Below, piece by piece: positions 8,552 to 17,447 of a DNA stretch of 64,000 bases; within the stretch, counting starts at the first letter, position 1, and every line of letters begins with the position of its first letter. The translations under genes and the position numbers were made by a program. Below the pieces are notes generated by a model. It was not told the DNA's origin and searched no databases. It saw nothing but the letters and a program-made list of their open reading frames with translations. Source of the DNA: Conexibacter sp. CPCC 205762 (GTDB lineage: Bacteria > Actinomycetota > Thermoleophilia > Solirubrobacterales > Solirubrobacteraceae); the NCBI RefSeq assembly GCF_030646155.1, contig NZ_JAUTDN010000017.1, positions 1-64,000 on the forward strand, read 5' to 3'.

Positions 8552-10687
8552 ATGGAGAGAGTCATCCGCGCGCTGGCGCTCGCGGGCTGCTGCCTCGTGG
8601 CCGCATCCGCCAGCGCCTCAGCGGCGAAACTGCCGGCAGGCCTCGACCTGCGCAACGCCGACCGCTGCGAGTTCATCGCCGGCCGCGACTGCATGCTGCC
8701 GTTCCCCAGCGACCGCTTCACGATCCGCGACAGACGGACCGCGACCGGGCTGCGCGTCCACTTCACGCGCGCCTCGATGCCGGCCAACCAGAACGGCGTC
8801 CGCATCGACCCGGCCGAGTGGAACCGCAACGACGGCTTCAGCCCCGGGCAGCAGATCGTCGTCCAGGTCCCCGGGCTCGACAGGGACAAGGCGCTCGCGC
8901 GCACCAGAGCCGTCACGCTCTCCGACCTGTCGCAGTACAAGCGCAAGGACCAGCCCGTCCTGCTGCTCGACGCGCAGACGGGCAAGCGGCAGCTGATCTG
9001 GGTCGAGCTGGACGCGCAGGCGACGAGCGCGAAGGAGCGCACGCTGCTGATCCACCCGGCGAGAAACCTCGCCGAGGGCCGCCGCTACGTCGTCGTGCTG
9101 CGCGACCTGCGCAACGCGAAGGGGAGAGCGCTCACGGCGCCGCCCGGCTTCCGCCTCTTCCGCGACGAGATCAGAACCCGCAGCCGCGCCGTCGAGCTGC
9201 GGCGGCCGCAGTTCGCGTCGATCTTCAGAACGCTGAGAAGGGCGAAGGTCGCGCGCGACAGAACGCTCTACCTGGCGTGGGACTTCACCGTCTCCTCCGA
9301 GCGCGCGCTGACGGAGCGGATGCTGCAGATCCGCGACGACGCCTTCAAGCAGCTCGGCGACACCGACCTCGCCGACCTGAAGGTCGAGGGCACCGCGCCG
9401 AGATACGCGCTGCAGGCCGTCACCGACTTCACCCCCGAGCAGAACCCGCTGATCGCGCGGCAGGTCGAGGGCACGGTCGAGGTGCCGTGCTACCTGAACG
9501 TCGTCGGCTGCCCGCCCGGCGCCGGCTATCACTACCCCGACAGAGGCGCCGACACGCTGCCGAGCCAGATCCCCGGCAACGTCTACCAGGCGAGATTCCT
9601 CTGCATCGTGCCGCGCGCCAGCGGCGTCGCCGGCGGCCCGGTCGCGCCCGCGCGGCCGTCGCTGTACGGCCATGGGCTGCTCGGCCGCCACACCGAGGTC
9701 ACCGCCGCCAACGTGCAGGCGATGGCGCAGGAGCACGACTTCGTCTTCTGCGCGACGCCGGAGATCGGCTTCGCCAACGAGGACATCGTCACCGCGATCA
9801 CGATGCTCGGCGACTTCTCCAACTTCGGCAGATTCGTCGACCGCATACAGCAGGGCCTGCTGAACGAGCTGTACCTCGGCCGCCTGCTGGTCCACCCGCA
9901 GGGCCTCGCCGCCGACCCCGCCTTCCAGACGGCCGACGGCCAGCGGCTGATCGACACGACCCGCCTCTTCTACGACGGCAACAGCCAGGGCGGGATCCTC
10001 GGCGGCGCGCTGACGGCGTTCGCGCCCGACTTCGACCGCGCCGTGCTCGGCGTGCCGGGGATGAACTACAGCGTGCTGCTGCCGCGCTCGACCGACTGGG
10101 GCCAGTTCTCGCCCGCGTTCGACAACGGCTACCCGGCCGAGCACTCGCGGCCGCTCGTGCTGACGCTGGCGCAGATGCTGTGGGACCGCTCGGAGGCCAA
10201 CGGCGTCGCCCACCACATGACGAGCGACCCGTTGAAGAACACGCCCAGACACGAGGTGCTGCTGCACGTCGCGCTCGGCGACTTCCAGGTCTCGGACACG
10301 ATGGCGCAGGTCGAGGCGCGCACGATCGGCGCGCGCGTCCGCACGCCGCTCGCCGACGCCGGCCGGATCCCGGTCAGATCGCCGTTCTACGGGCTGAAGC
10401 CGATCGGCGGCTTCCCCTACGCCGGCTCGGCGCTGGTGCTGTGGGACGCCGGCCCGGTGCGCGACGGCGGCGCGCTCGGCAACAACCCGGCGCCGCTCGT
10501 CAACCGAGCGCCGGTCGAGGCGGTCGACGGCGGTGCCGCCAACGACGGCCACGACCCGCACGGCCTGCCGCGCGCGACGCCGGCCGCCCGCGCGCAGAAG
10601 TCGGAGTTCCTCAGAGTCGGCGGGCGCGTCGTCGACACCTGCGGCGCCGGCACGTCCTGCTACTCCGGGACCTGGACAGGGCGCTAG
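8552..10687 (+). CDS. Secreted protein with alpha/beta-hydrolase features, uncharacterised
   Basis: A 711-residue exported protein. MERVIRALALAGCCLVAASASASAA is a clear Sec signal peptide. The mature N-terminal half looks like a beta-rich domain ending before about residue 290. The C-terminal half has SLYGHGLLG, and GNSQGG with S478 in a nucleophile-elbow-like context, so a serine hydrolase (extracellular lipase/esterase type) is the best guess. A catalytic triad was not confirmed. AGA arginine codons are frequent. The ATG at 8552 was chosen because a TACGTT box ends 7 nt before it (leaderless pattern) and the signal peptide starts there. Its stop shares CTAG with the convergent gene. Confidence 0.7.
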   Translation: MERVIRALALAGCCLVAASASASAAKLPAGLDLRNADRCEFIAGRDCMLPFPSDRFTIRDRRTATGLRVHFTRASMPANQNGVRIDPAEWNRNDGFSPGQQIVVQVPGLDRDKALARTRAVTLSDLSQYKRKDQPVLLLDAQTGKRQLIWVELDAQATSAKERTLLIHPARNLAEGRRYVVVLRDLRNAKGRALTAPPGFRLFRDEIRTRSRAVELRRPQFASIFRTLRRAKVARDRTLYLAWDFTVSSERALTERMLQIRDDAFKQLGDTDLADLKVEGTAPRYALQAVTDFTPEQNPLIARQVEGTVEVPCYLNVVGCPPGAGYHYPDRGADTLPSQIPGNVYQARFLCIVPRASGVAGGPVAPARPSLYGHGLLGRHTEVTAANVQAMAQEHDFVFCATPEIGFANEDIVTAITMLGDFSNFGRFVDRIQQGLLNELYLGRLLVHPQGLAADPAFQTADGQRLIDTTRLFYDGNSQGGILGGALTAFAPDFDRAVLGVPGMNYSVLLPRSTDWGQFSPAFDNGYPAEHSRPLVLTLAQMLWDRSEANGVAHHMTSDPLKNTPRHEVLLHVALGDFQVSDTMAQVEARTIGARVRTPLADAGRIPVRSPFYGLKPIGGFPYAGSALVLWDAGPVRDGGALGNNPAPLVNRAPVEAVDGGAANDGHDPHGLPRATPAARAQKSEFLRVGGRVVDTCGAGTSCYSGTWTGR

Positions 10688-12381
10688 AGCCGCGGCCGGT
10701 GCCGCTCCACGATCGCGCCGAAGGCGACGTGGGGCGGCAGCGTGCCGAAGGCGCTGCCGTGGTCGCCGGTCAGCCGCGAGGCGAGGAACGCCTCGCGGAC
10801 GGCCGGCGGCGCGTGGCGCACCAGCAGCGAGCCCTGCAGCGCGAGCGCCATCGCCTCGACCGTGCGGCGGGCGCGCAGCTCGGCGTCGGTCGGGTCGGCG
10901 AGCCGCTTGCGCAGCGTCGCGACGTGCGCGTCGAGGCGCGGATCGGCGCCGTCGGTCAGCGCCAGCTCGGCGAGGAACGCCTCGCGGGGGCGGGTGGGAT
11001 CTGAATCATCGTGGAGCGCGCGCAGGACGTCGAGGCAGATGACGTTGCCGGATCCCTCCCAGACGGAGTTCAGCGGCGCCTCGCGGTAGAGCCGCGGCAG
11101 CCCCGACTCCTCGACGTAGCCGTTGCCGCCGAGCACCTCCAGCGCCTCGGCGGCGTGCGGCGCCTGGCGCTTGCAGACCCAGAACTTCATCACCGCGGTC
11201 GCGATCCGCTTGAACGCCTGCGCCTGCGCGACCGCCGCGGGGTCGCCGGCCGGGTCGCCGGCCTCGTCGTAGGCGCGCGCCAGCCGCATCGCGGTGACCG
11301 TCGCCGCCTCCGACTCGACGCACAGGTCGGCGAGCACGTTGGCCATCAGCGGCTGCTCGTTCAGCAGCCGCCCGAAGGCGCTGCGGTGGGCGGCGTGGTG
11401 GGTCGCGAGCGAGACCGCCCAGCGCATCCCCGCGGCCGAGCCGATCACGCAGTCCAGGCGCGTGTGGTTGACCATCTCGATGATCGTCGCGACGCCGCGG
11501 CCGGGCTCGCCGACGAGCTGCCCGTAGGCGTTGCGCAGCTCGACCTCGGAGGAGGCGTTGGAGCGGTTGCCGAGCTTGTCCTTCAGCCGCTGCAGCTGGA
11601 AGGCGTTGCGGCTGCCGTCGGGCCGCCAGCGCGGGACCGCGAAGCAGGAGAGCCCCTCGCCCTCGATCTGCGCCAGCATCAGGAAGAGGTCGCACATCGG
11701 CGCCGAGCAGAACCACTTGTGGCCGTTCAGCGCGTACTCCGCGCCCGCGCCGCCGGCGCCGACCGCCTTCGCGACGGTCGCGTTCGCGCGCACGTCGGAG
11801 CCGCCCTGCTTCTCCGTCATGCCCATGCCGCAGAGGGCGCCGGTCTTCTCGGCCGCCGGCAGGTCGCGGCTGTCGTAGCGGGCCGAGGTCAGCCGCTCCT
11901 CCCACGTCTCCAGCAGCTCCGGCTGCGCGCGCAGCGCCGGCACGGCGGCGAACGTCATCGTGATCGGGCAGGCGTGGCCGGCCTCGGGCTGCGTGAGCGT
12001 GAGGAACAGCGCGGTTCGCGCGGCGTGCGCGCCGGGCCGCTGCTCGCGCCACGGCAGCGCGTGGACCGCGTGCTCGACTGAGGTCCGCATCAGGTGGTGC
12101 CAGGAGGGATGGAAGTCGACCTGGTCGACGCGGTTGCCGAAGCGGTCGTGCGTCTTCAGTCTCGGCGGGTTCTCGTTCGCCTCGAAGCCCCAGCGGATCG
12201 CCTCGCCGCCCGCGATCTCGCCGACCATCGCCGCGTCGGCGGCGGCCCAGCCGCCGCCTTCGCGCTCCAGCGCCTCCACCAGCGGGCGGTTCTCGCTGAA
12301 CAGGTCGAGGCCCTCCAGCGGAGGCGGCTGGTTGGTGACGCGGTGCGTTGCCTGCGTCTCCCCGGGCGGCGCGAGGGACAT
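10684..12381 (-). CDS. AidB-like acyl-CoA dehydrogenase
   Basis: A 565-residue flavoprotein longer than ordinary acyl-CoA dehydrogenases, matching the AidB branch. Signature blocks are CGMGMTEKQGGSDVRAN, the FAD/substrate region, NGHKWFCSAPMCD, and ALEVLGGNGYVEESGLPRLYREAP near the C-terminus. E. coli AidB is induced by alkylation stress and binds DNA; physiological substrates of the family are poorly defined. The ATG at 12381 is well placed. Convergent with the secreted protein gene: the two stop codons overlap in the palindrome CTAG at 10684-10687. Confidence 0.92.
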   Translation of the reverse strand: MSLAPPGETQATHRVTNQPPPLEGLDLFSENRPLVEALEREGGGWAAADAAMVGEIAGGEAIRWGFEANENPPRLKTHDRFGNRVDQVDFHPSWHHLMRTSVEHAVHALPWREQRPGAHAARTALFLTLTQPEAGHACPITMTFAAVPALRAQPELLETWEERLTSARYDSRDLPAAEKTGALCGMGMTEKQGGSDVRANATVAKAVGAGGAGAEYALNGHKWFCSAPMCDLFLMLAQIEGEGLSCFAVPRWRPDGSRNAFQLQRLKDKLGNRSNASSEVELRNAYGQLVGEPGRGVATIIEMVNHTRLDCVIGSAAGMRWAVSLATHHAAHRSAFGRLLNEQPLMANVLADLCVESEAATVTAMRLARAYDEAGDPAGDPAAVAQAQAFKRIATAVMKFWVCKRQAPHAAEALEVLGGNGYVEESGLPRLYREAPLNSVWEGSGNVICLDVLRALHDDSDPTRPREAFLAELALTDGADPRLDAHVATLRKRLADPTDAELRARRTVEAMALALQGSLLVRHAPPAVREAFLASRLTGDHGSAFGTLPPHVAFGAIVERHRPRL

Positions 12382-12455
12382 GAGTGACAGTCAAGCACGA
12401 TCTGCACGCCTCCCGCGCAGCTTGGCGACGACACGCTGACGCGGCCTTTGTCTGA

Positions 12456-13505
<1,050 letters not shown>

Positions 13506-13521
13506 AGAACGCCTGAGGGGG

Positions 13522-13553
13522 ACCGTCGGCGCGGAGGGGGTCGCGCCGGCGGT
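13522..13553. terminator. Bidirectional hairpin terminator after mdh
   Basis: Arms ACCGTCGGCGCG (13522-13533) and CGCGCCGGCGGT (13542-13553) pair along 12 bases with one G-T pair and an 8-nt loop. It sits between the convergent stops of mdh and the HTH protein gene. There is no T-tract. Confidence 0.6.
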
Positions 13554-13561
13554 TCTGCTGG

Positions 13562-13951
13562 CTACCCCGGCAGCCAGCCCTTGTCTTCGCGCCGCACTCT
13601 GCCCTCTTCCTCCAGCTGGGGGAGGATGCGGTACAGGTAGTTCGGCTTGATGCCCATGTGCTCGGCCAGCTCGGGGATCGTGATCCCCGGGCGCGTGCGC
13701 ACCAGCTCGACGGCCTGCGCCGCGCGGGTGTTCTCGCCCCTGCTGCCGCGCGGGCGCCCGCGCCGGGTGCCGTTCACGCCATTGCTGCGCGGAACGCTCC
13801 CACGCGCCCGTACGCGCCCGTTGCGCGGCAGCTCGACACCACCGAGAGCCGCCGCGGCGGCTTCCAGCCTGTGGTACTCGTCGAGCAGCGGGCGCAGCTC
13901 TCTCAGGCGCCCTTCGATCTCTTTCACCTTTGCGTCGAGAAAGTCAGCCAC
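13562..13951 (-). CDS. Small winged-helix/helix-turn-helix DNA-binding protein
   Basis: A 129-residue protein from a GTG at 13951. It has an N-terminal coiled-coil-like helix (FLDAKVKEIEGRLRELRPLLDEYHRLEAA), a basic linker with AT-hook-like RGRPRG, and a C-terminal winged helix (RPGITIPELAEHMGIKPNYLYRILPQLEEEGRVRRE). It is probably a nucleoid-associated or transcriptional regulator; the target is unknown. A longer frame to 14008 exists, but GTG 13951 starts a clean helix and has AAGGA upstream. The upstream 220 bp is less GC-rich than its surroundings. Confidence 0.7.
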   Translation of the reverse strand: MADFLDAKVKEIEGRLRELRPLLDEYHRLEAAAAALGGVELPRNGRVRARGSVPRSNGVNGTRRGRPRGSRGENTRAAQAVELVRTRPGITIPELAEHMGIKPNYLYRILPQLEEEGRVRREDKGWLPG

Positions 13952-14174
13952 TTCGTTTCCGGTCCTTTCTCCTGTCTGGGTCCCGAGGTGGAAAACACAA
14001 ACGTTCACGACGCGACCCGTTGACGCATGGTCGAATCGCCCGCCCCCTGAATTCCCCCTACGTATGTGTTCAACTAGCCGCCCCAGTCACTGCGGTTCAG
14101 CCGGTTGAGCCGAATCTTAGCGCGGTGCGGCGTCACCTTCGACCAGTGCAGCGCACATTGCCCGACTTCACTGA

Positions 14175-14624
14175 TCAGGAGCTTTCCAGCAACTGCTTCA
14201 GCCGCTCCAGTGACCGCACCGCCTCACGGTGTGAGAGACCGCCGACGAGCACCCGCCCGGCGACCGCGCCGAGCGGGCCGCCCGGCGGCTTGAAGGTGTT
14301 CTCGTAGGTGAAGCGGGTGCCGCCGGCCGGCGTCGGCTCCAGCGCGTAGACGATCGACGCCTGCGAGTGGGCGGGCCCGCGGCCGTGCCACTCGGCGCGC
14401 GTCGGCGGGTCGAGCGCGACCACGCGCCAGTTGACGTGCAGGTGGGCGCCGCGCAGGTTCATCGTCTGCTCGAAGGTCGAGCCGACGCGCAGCTTCGCGG
14501 GCGTGTCCTCGCCGAGCGCACGGTGGATCGTGACCCAGTCGCCGAGCCTGCGCGGATCGAGCAGGACCGCCCAGACGCGCTCCGGCGGCGCCTCGATCTC
14601 GATCGCGGTGGTGACGAGCGTCAT
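14175..14624 (-). CDS. SRPBCC-family (polyketide cyclase-like) protein
   Basis: A 149-residue helix-grip protein. The start TTAIEIEAPPERVWAVLLDPRRLGDWV is the standard opening of SRPBCC/polyketide cyclase-like proteins, and a long C-terminal helix closes the ligand cavity. Ligand and function are unknown. It lies 12 bp downstream of the NAD(P)-binding protein gene on the same strand, so the two probably form an operon. Confidence 0.85.
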   Translation of the reverse strand: MTLVTTAIEIEAPPERVWAVLLDPRRLGDWVTIHRALGEDTPAKLRVGSTFEQTMNLRGAHLHVNWRVVALDPPTRAEWHGRGPAHSQASIVYALEPTPAGGTRFTYENTFKPPGGPLGAVAGRVLVGGLSHREAVRSLERLKQLLESS

Positions 14625-14636
14625 CTGCCCAGGACC

Positions 14637-15566
14637 CTATCTCGCCGCCAGCGGCTCATCGCGCTCCCACTCGCGCAGCGCGTGCTCGATCGCGGCGTCG
14701 AGCCGGTGCAGCCGCACGTCCAGCAGCGCCGCCGTGTCGCCGGCGCGCGGCAGCAGGTCGCTCGTGAGCCCGGCCATCAGCGGGCCGACCAGCTCGTGGC
14801 GCTCGCCCGCGATCGCGGCCGCGACGCGGCTGGCGATGCTCGCGGGCGCCGGCGGGTCGAACGGCAGCACCGGCCGGTCGAGCAGCATGTGGTCGCGGAT
14901 CCGCTCGATCAGCTCGCGGTAGCTGACGACGTCCGGCCCGGCGAGGTCGAGCGAGCGCGGCGCACCGGCCGGCAGCTGCGCCGTCGCGGCGCGCGCGACC
15001 GTCTCGACGACGTCGCGCTCGTCGACCGGCTGGGTGCGGAAGTCGCGCCAGCCCGGCAGCGCCAGCACCGGCATCCGCTCGATCAGCCGCACGAGGAAGC
15101 GGAACGAGCGCGAGCCGGCGCCGATCACGATCGAGGCGCGCAGCGCGAGCGGGTCCGGCACGGCCGCCAGCAGCGTCTGCTCGACCACGAGCCGGCTGGC
15201 GAGGTGGGCGGAGGGCGCGACCGCCGTCGGCACCAGTCCGCCGAGGTAGACGATCCGCCGCACGCCGGCCGCGCGCGCCGCCGTCGCGAAGCGCTCCGCC
15301 GAGGCCAGCTCGCGCGCCTCGAACGCCGCGCGGTCGCCATCGGGCGGCGGCTCCATCGAGTGGATCAGGAAGTAGGCGACCTCGACCCCGTCGAGCGCCG
15401 CGTCGAGGCCGGCGCCGCTGACCGCGTCGCCGAGCACGAGCGGGACGTCGACGGCGACGCGAGCCGCGTCGCGGGCGAAGCCGCGCAGCTCGTGACCGTC
15501 GTGCCGGAGGCGCGGGACGAGCCGCGATCCGACGAACCCGCTGACGCCCGTTATCAGGATTCGCAT
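14637..15566 (-). CDS. NAD(P)-binding Rossmann protein, epimerase/YbjT-like
   Basis: A 309-residue atypical short-chain dehydrogenase-like protein. The ATG at 15566 starts directly at the fold: MRILITGVSGFVGSRLVPRL, with GxxGFxG for the dinucleotide. VAYFLIHSMEP and RIVYLGGLVP follow as in NmrA/YbjT-like proteins. A longer frame extends upstream to 16064 but would cross another gene's coding region and has no family similarity. The substrate is unknown. Its 3' partner is the SRPBCC gene. Confidence 0.82.
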   Translation of the reverse strand: MRILITGVSGFVGSRLVPRLRHDGHELRGFARDAARVAVDVPLVLGDAVSGAGLDAALDGVEVAYFLIHSMEPPPDGDRAAFEARELASAERFATAARAAGVRRIVYLGGLVPTAVAPSAHLASRLVVEQTLLAAVPDPLALRASIVIGAGSRSFRFLVRLIERMPVLALPGWRDFRTQPVDERDVVETVARAATAQLPAGAPRSLDLAGPDVVSYRELIERIRDHMLLDRPVLPFDPPAPASIASRVAAAIAGERHELVGPLMAGLTSDLLPRAGDTAALLDVRLHRLDAAIEHALREWERDEPLAAR

Positions 15567-15681
15567 GCCTGCGACAGCATGACGAACGCAGTTCCCGGAA
15601 ACCTCCGCAAATACCGGGGAGTTCTCGGACCCCATAGCAAAAAGTCGCGGATTTGCAGGTGAAAGTAGACGCGTCAAAAAG

Positions 15682-15700
15682 TTCCTGCGTTTTGCGGGAA
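15682..15700 (+). promoter_or_regulatory. Hairpin in leader of small Cys protein gene
   Basis: TTCCTGC (15682-15688) and GCGGGAA (15694-15700) pair along 7 bases with one G-T, loop GTTTT. Further downstream CCGCCT and AGGCGG can also pair. Structured leader or attenuator is possible; no known riboswitch class was recognised. Confidence 0.35.
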
Positions 15701-15796
15701 TCGACGTTGAGTCCGCTCGGCAGGTTTGTTTGACTGCCGCCTCCCCCAAGCAGAGCAGGCGGCCGTGAGGCCGGACGAAGGAGGTCGAAGGACTAG

Positions 15797-16027
15797 ATGG
15801 CAAAGGGTCGTGTGAATGGACGCAGAGTCGGTTGCGAAGACTGCTTCTTCCGTCAGAACCTGCTCTGCGCGCTCGCGGACGACGAGCCTTGCGCGACCTT
15901 CCGGCCAGCCAGTCCCGAGGGCCTCCGGCCACCGCGTCAGCTGCGCTTCCAGTTCCGTCAGGAGCGCCGCACGCAGGCCGTCTGGGCGATGCCCAGCGCG
16001 CAGGAGCAGGCCGCGCTCCACGCCTGA
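15797..16027 (+). CDS. Small cysteine-containing protein, unknown
   Basis: A 76-residue protein starting MAKGRVNGRRVGCEDCFFRQ. Four cysteines (CEDC, then LLC and EPC) in the first 35 residues could bind zinc or an Fe-S cluster. The rest is basic and Arg-rich. AAGGAGG about 14 nt upstream and a closer GAAGGA support the ATG at 15797. It stands alone on the plus strand with a roughly 230-bp upstream gap containing hairpins. I do not recognise a named family. Confidence 0.65.
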   Translation: MAKGRVNGRRVGCEDCFFRQNLLCALADDEPCATFRPASPEGLRPPRQLRFQFRQERRTQAVWAMPSAQEQAALHA

Positions 16028-16123
16028 CCGGCGCGTCACCTGAAAAGCGGTGCGCAGGAGGCACGGCGCCGGGCGGCGGTCACACGGCTAGAGTGTCCGA
16101 CCCACTGTGGGAAGGTCCCCGGC

Positions 16124-16882
16124 GTGAAGATCACCGTGCTCGGAAAGTCACCCGCCTGGCAAGACGCCGGCGGGGCGTGCAGCGGCTACCTCGTCGAGGA
16201 GGGTGACACGACGCTGCTCGTCGACTGCGGCAACGGCGTCTTCGGCAAGCTGCGCGAGGCCGTCGACTACATGGCAGTCGACGCGGTCGTCGTGTCGCAC
16301 CTGCACGCCGACCACTGCATCGACTTGATCCCGTACTCGTACGCGCTGTCGTACTCGCCGCGGGCGCGGGCCTTCCCGCATCCGCGCCCGACGCTCTACG
16401 CGCCGCCCGGCGGCAGGGACGTCTTCCGCCAGATCACCGGCGCCTGGAACGCCCCGGAGCTGGTCGAGCAGGCCTTCTGCCTGATCGAGTACGAGCCCGA
16501 CCGCACGATCGAGCTGGGTCCGCTGACGATCACCTTCCGCGAGGTCCCGCACTTCATCCGCACGCACGCGGTCAAGGTGACCGGCCCCAGCGGCAGCTTC
16601 ACCTTCGGCGCCGACTGCTGCCCCAACGAGGCGCTGATCGAGTTCGGCCGCGACGCCGACCTGCTGATGCTGGAAGCGACGCTGGAGACGCCCGAGGACG
16701 GCCACCGCGGCCACCTCACCTGGGCCGAGGCCGGCACGCTCGGCAGAGCGGCCGGCGCCAAGCGGCTGGTGCTGACCCACATCGCCGCCGACGACGACCT
16801 CGACAAGGCCCGCGCGGCGGCCGAGGCGGCCTTCGGCGCACCGGTCGAGATCGCGGTCGAGTTCGCGACCTACGAGCTCTGA
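16124..16882 (+). CDS. Metallo-beta-lactamase-fold hydrolase
   Basis: A 252-residue MBL-fold protein of the RNase Z-like branch. The metal motif HLHADH is at residues 59-64, preceded by the strand LLVDCGNG; later metal-site positions are supplied by HFIRTHAVK, FGADC and LTHIAADDD. The substrate cannot be told from sequence; it lacks the long exosite of true RNase Z. GTG start at 16124. The next gene, hsp20, follows after 82 bp. Confidence 0.88.
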   Translation: MKITVLGKSPAWQDAGGACSGYLVEEGDTTLLVDCGNGVFGKLREAVDYMAVDAVVVSHLHADHCIDLIPYSYALSYSPRARAFPHPRPTLYAPPGGRDVFRQITGAWNAPELVEQAFCLIEYEPDRTIELGPLTITFREVPHFIRTHAVKVTGPSGSFTFGADCCPNEALIEFGRDADLLMLEATLETPEDGHRGHLTWAEAGTLGRAAGAKRLVLTHIAADDDLDKARAAAEAAFGAPVEIAVEFATYEL

Positions 16883-16964
16883 CGCAGACGCGCCAGCGGC
16901 GCCCGCCGCGCAAGGTCGGTTGCCCGTATGTCAAGCGGGCGCGCGGACGGGTAGGTTTCTGCGC

Positions 16965-17447
16965 ATGGCTCCGGAACGCGACCTCTTCGCGAACTTCGAG
17001 CGCATGCGGCGGGAGATGGACGAGCTGTTCGGCGACGTCCTCCAGCGACCCGGCATCGCGCCACGCAAGCGCGGCGGCTTCTCGCCCGCGGTCGACGTCT
17101 ACTACGCCGACGACCCGCCGCGCGCGGTCGTGACGGCGGAGCTGCCGGGGATCGACGCCGACCGGCTCGCGCTGGAGATCCAGGGCCGCGAGCTGGTCCT
17201 CTCCGGCCACCGCCGCGCCGGCGAGGCGGAGGGCCGCGTCTATCAGCAGGTCGAGATCGAGCACGGTCCCTTCCGCCGCGTCGTCCAGCTCGGCGCCGAG
17301 GTGCGCGCGGAGGAGGCGAAGGCGATCTACGAGGACGGCCTGCTGCGCGTCGAGCTGCCGCTGGTCGAGCCCGAGAAGCGCCGTCGCAGCGTCCCGATCG
17401 AGGTCCCGAGACCGCATTCGAGAACGCGCAGAGGCGGCGCGTCATGA
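16965..17447 (+). CDS. Hsp20/alpha-crystallin small heat shock protein
   Basis: A 160-residue small heat shock protein, an ATP-independent holdase. N-terminal arm FANFERMRREMDELFGDV, then the alpha-crystallin domain from FSPAVDVYY to LRVELPLVEPEKRR, including the AELPGI block and the conserved YEDGLLRVELP strand. The ATG at 16965 is preceded by a TAGGTT box 7 nt upstream (leaderless pattern), so I prefer it over a start at 16920. Its stop overlaps the lon ATG, coupling a holdase with a protease. Confidence 0.95.
   Translation: MAPERDLFANFERMRREMDELFGDVLQRPGIAPRKRGGFSPAVDVYYADDPPRAVVTAELPGIDADRLALEIQGRELVLSGHRRAGEAEGRVYQQVEIEHGPFRRVVQLGAEVRAEEAKAIYEDGLLRVELPLVEPEKRRRSVPIEVPRPHSRTRRGGAS

Noticed and set aside
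10684-10687. Shared CTAG stop as a regulatory feature
   Set aside because: A 4-bp overlap of convergent stops is expected by chance in tightly packed genomes.
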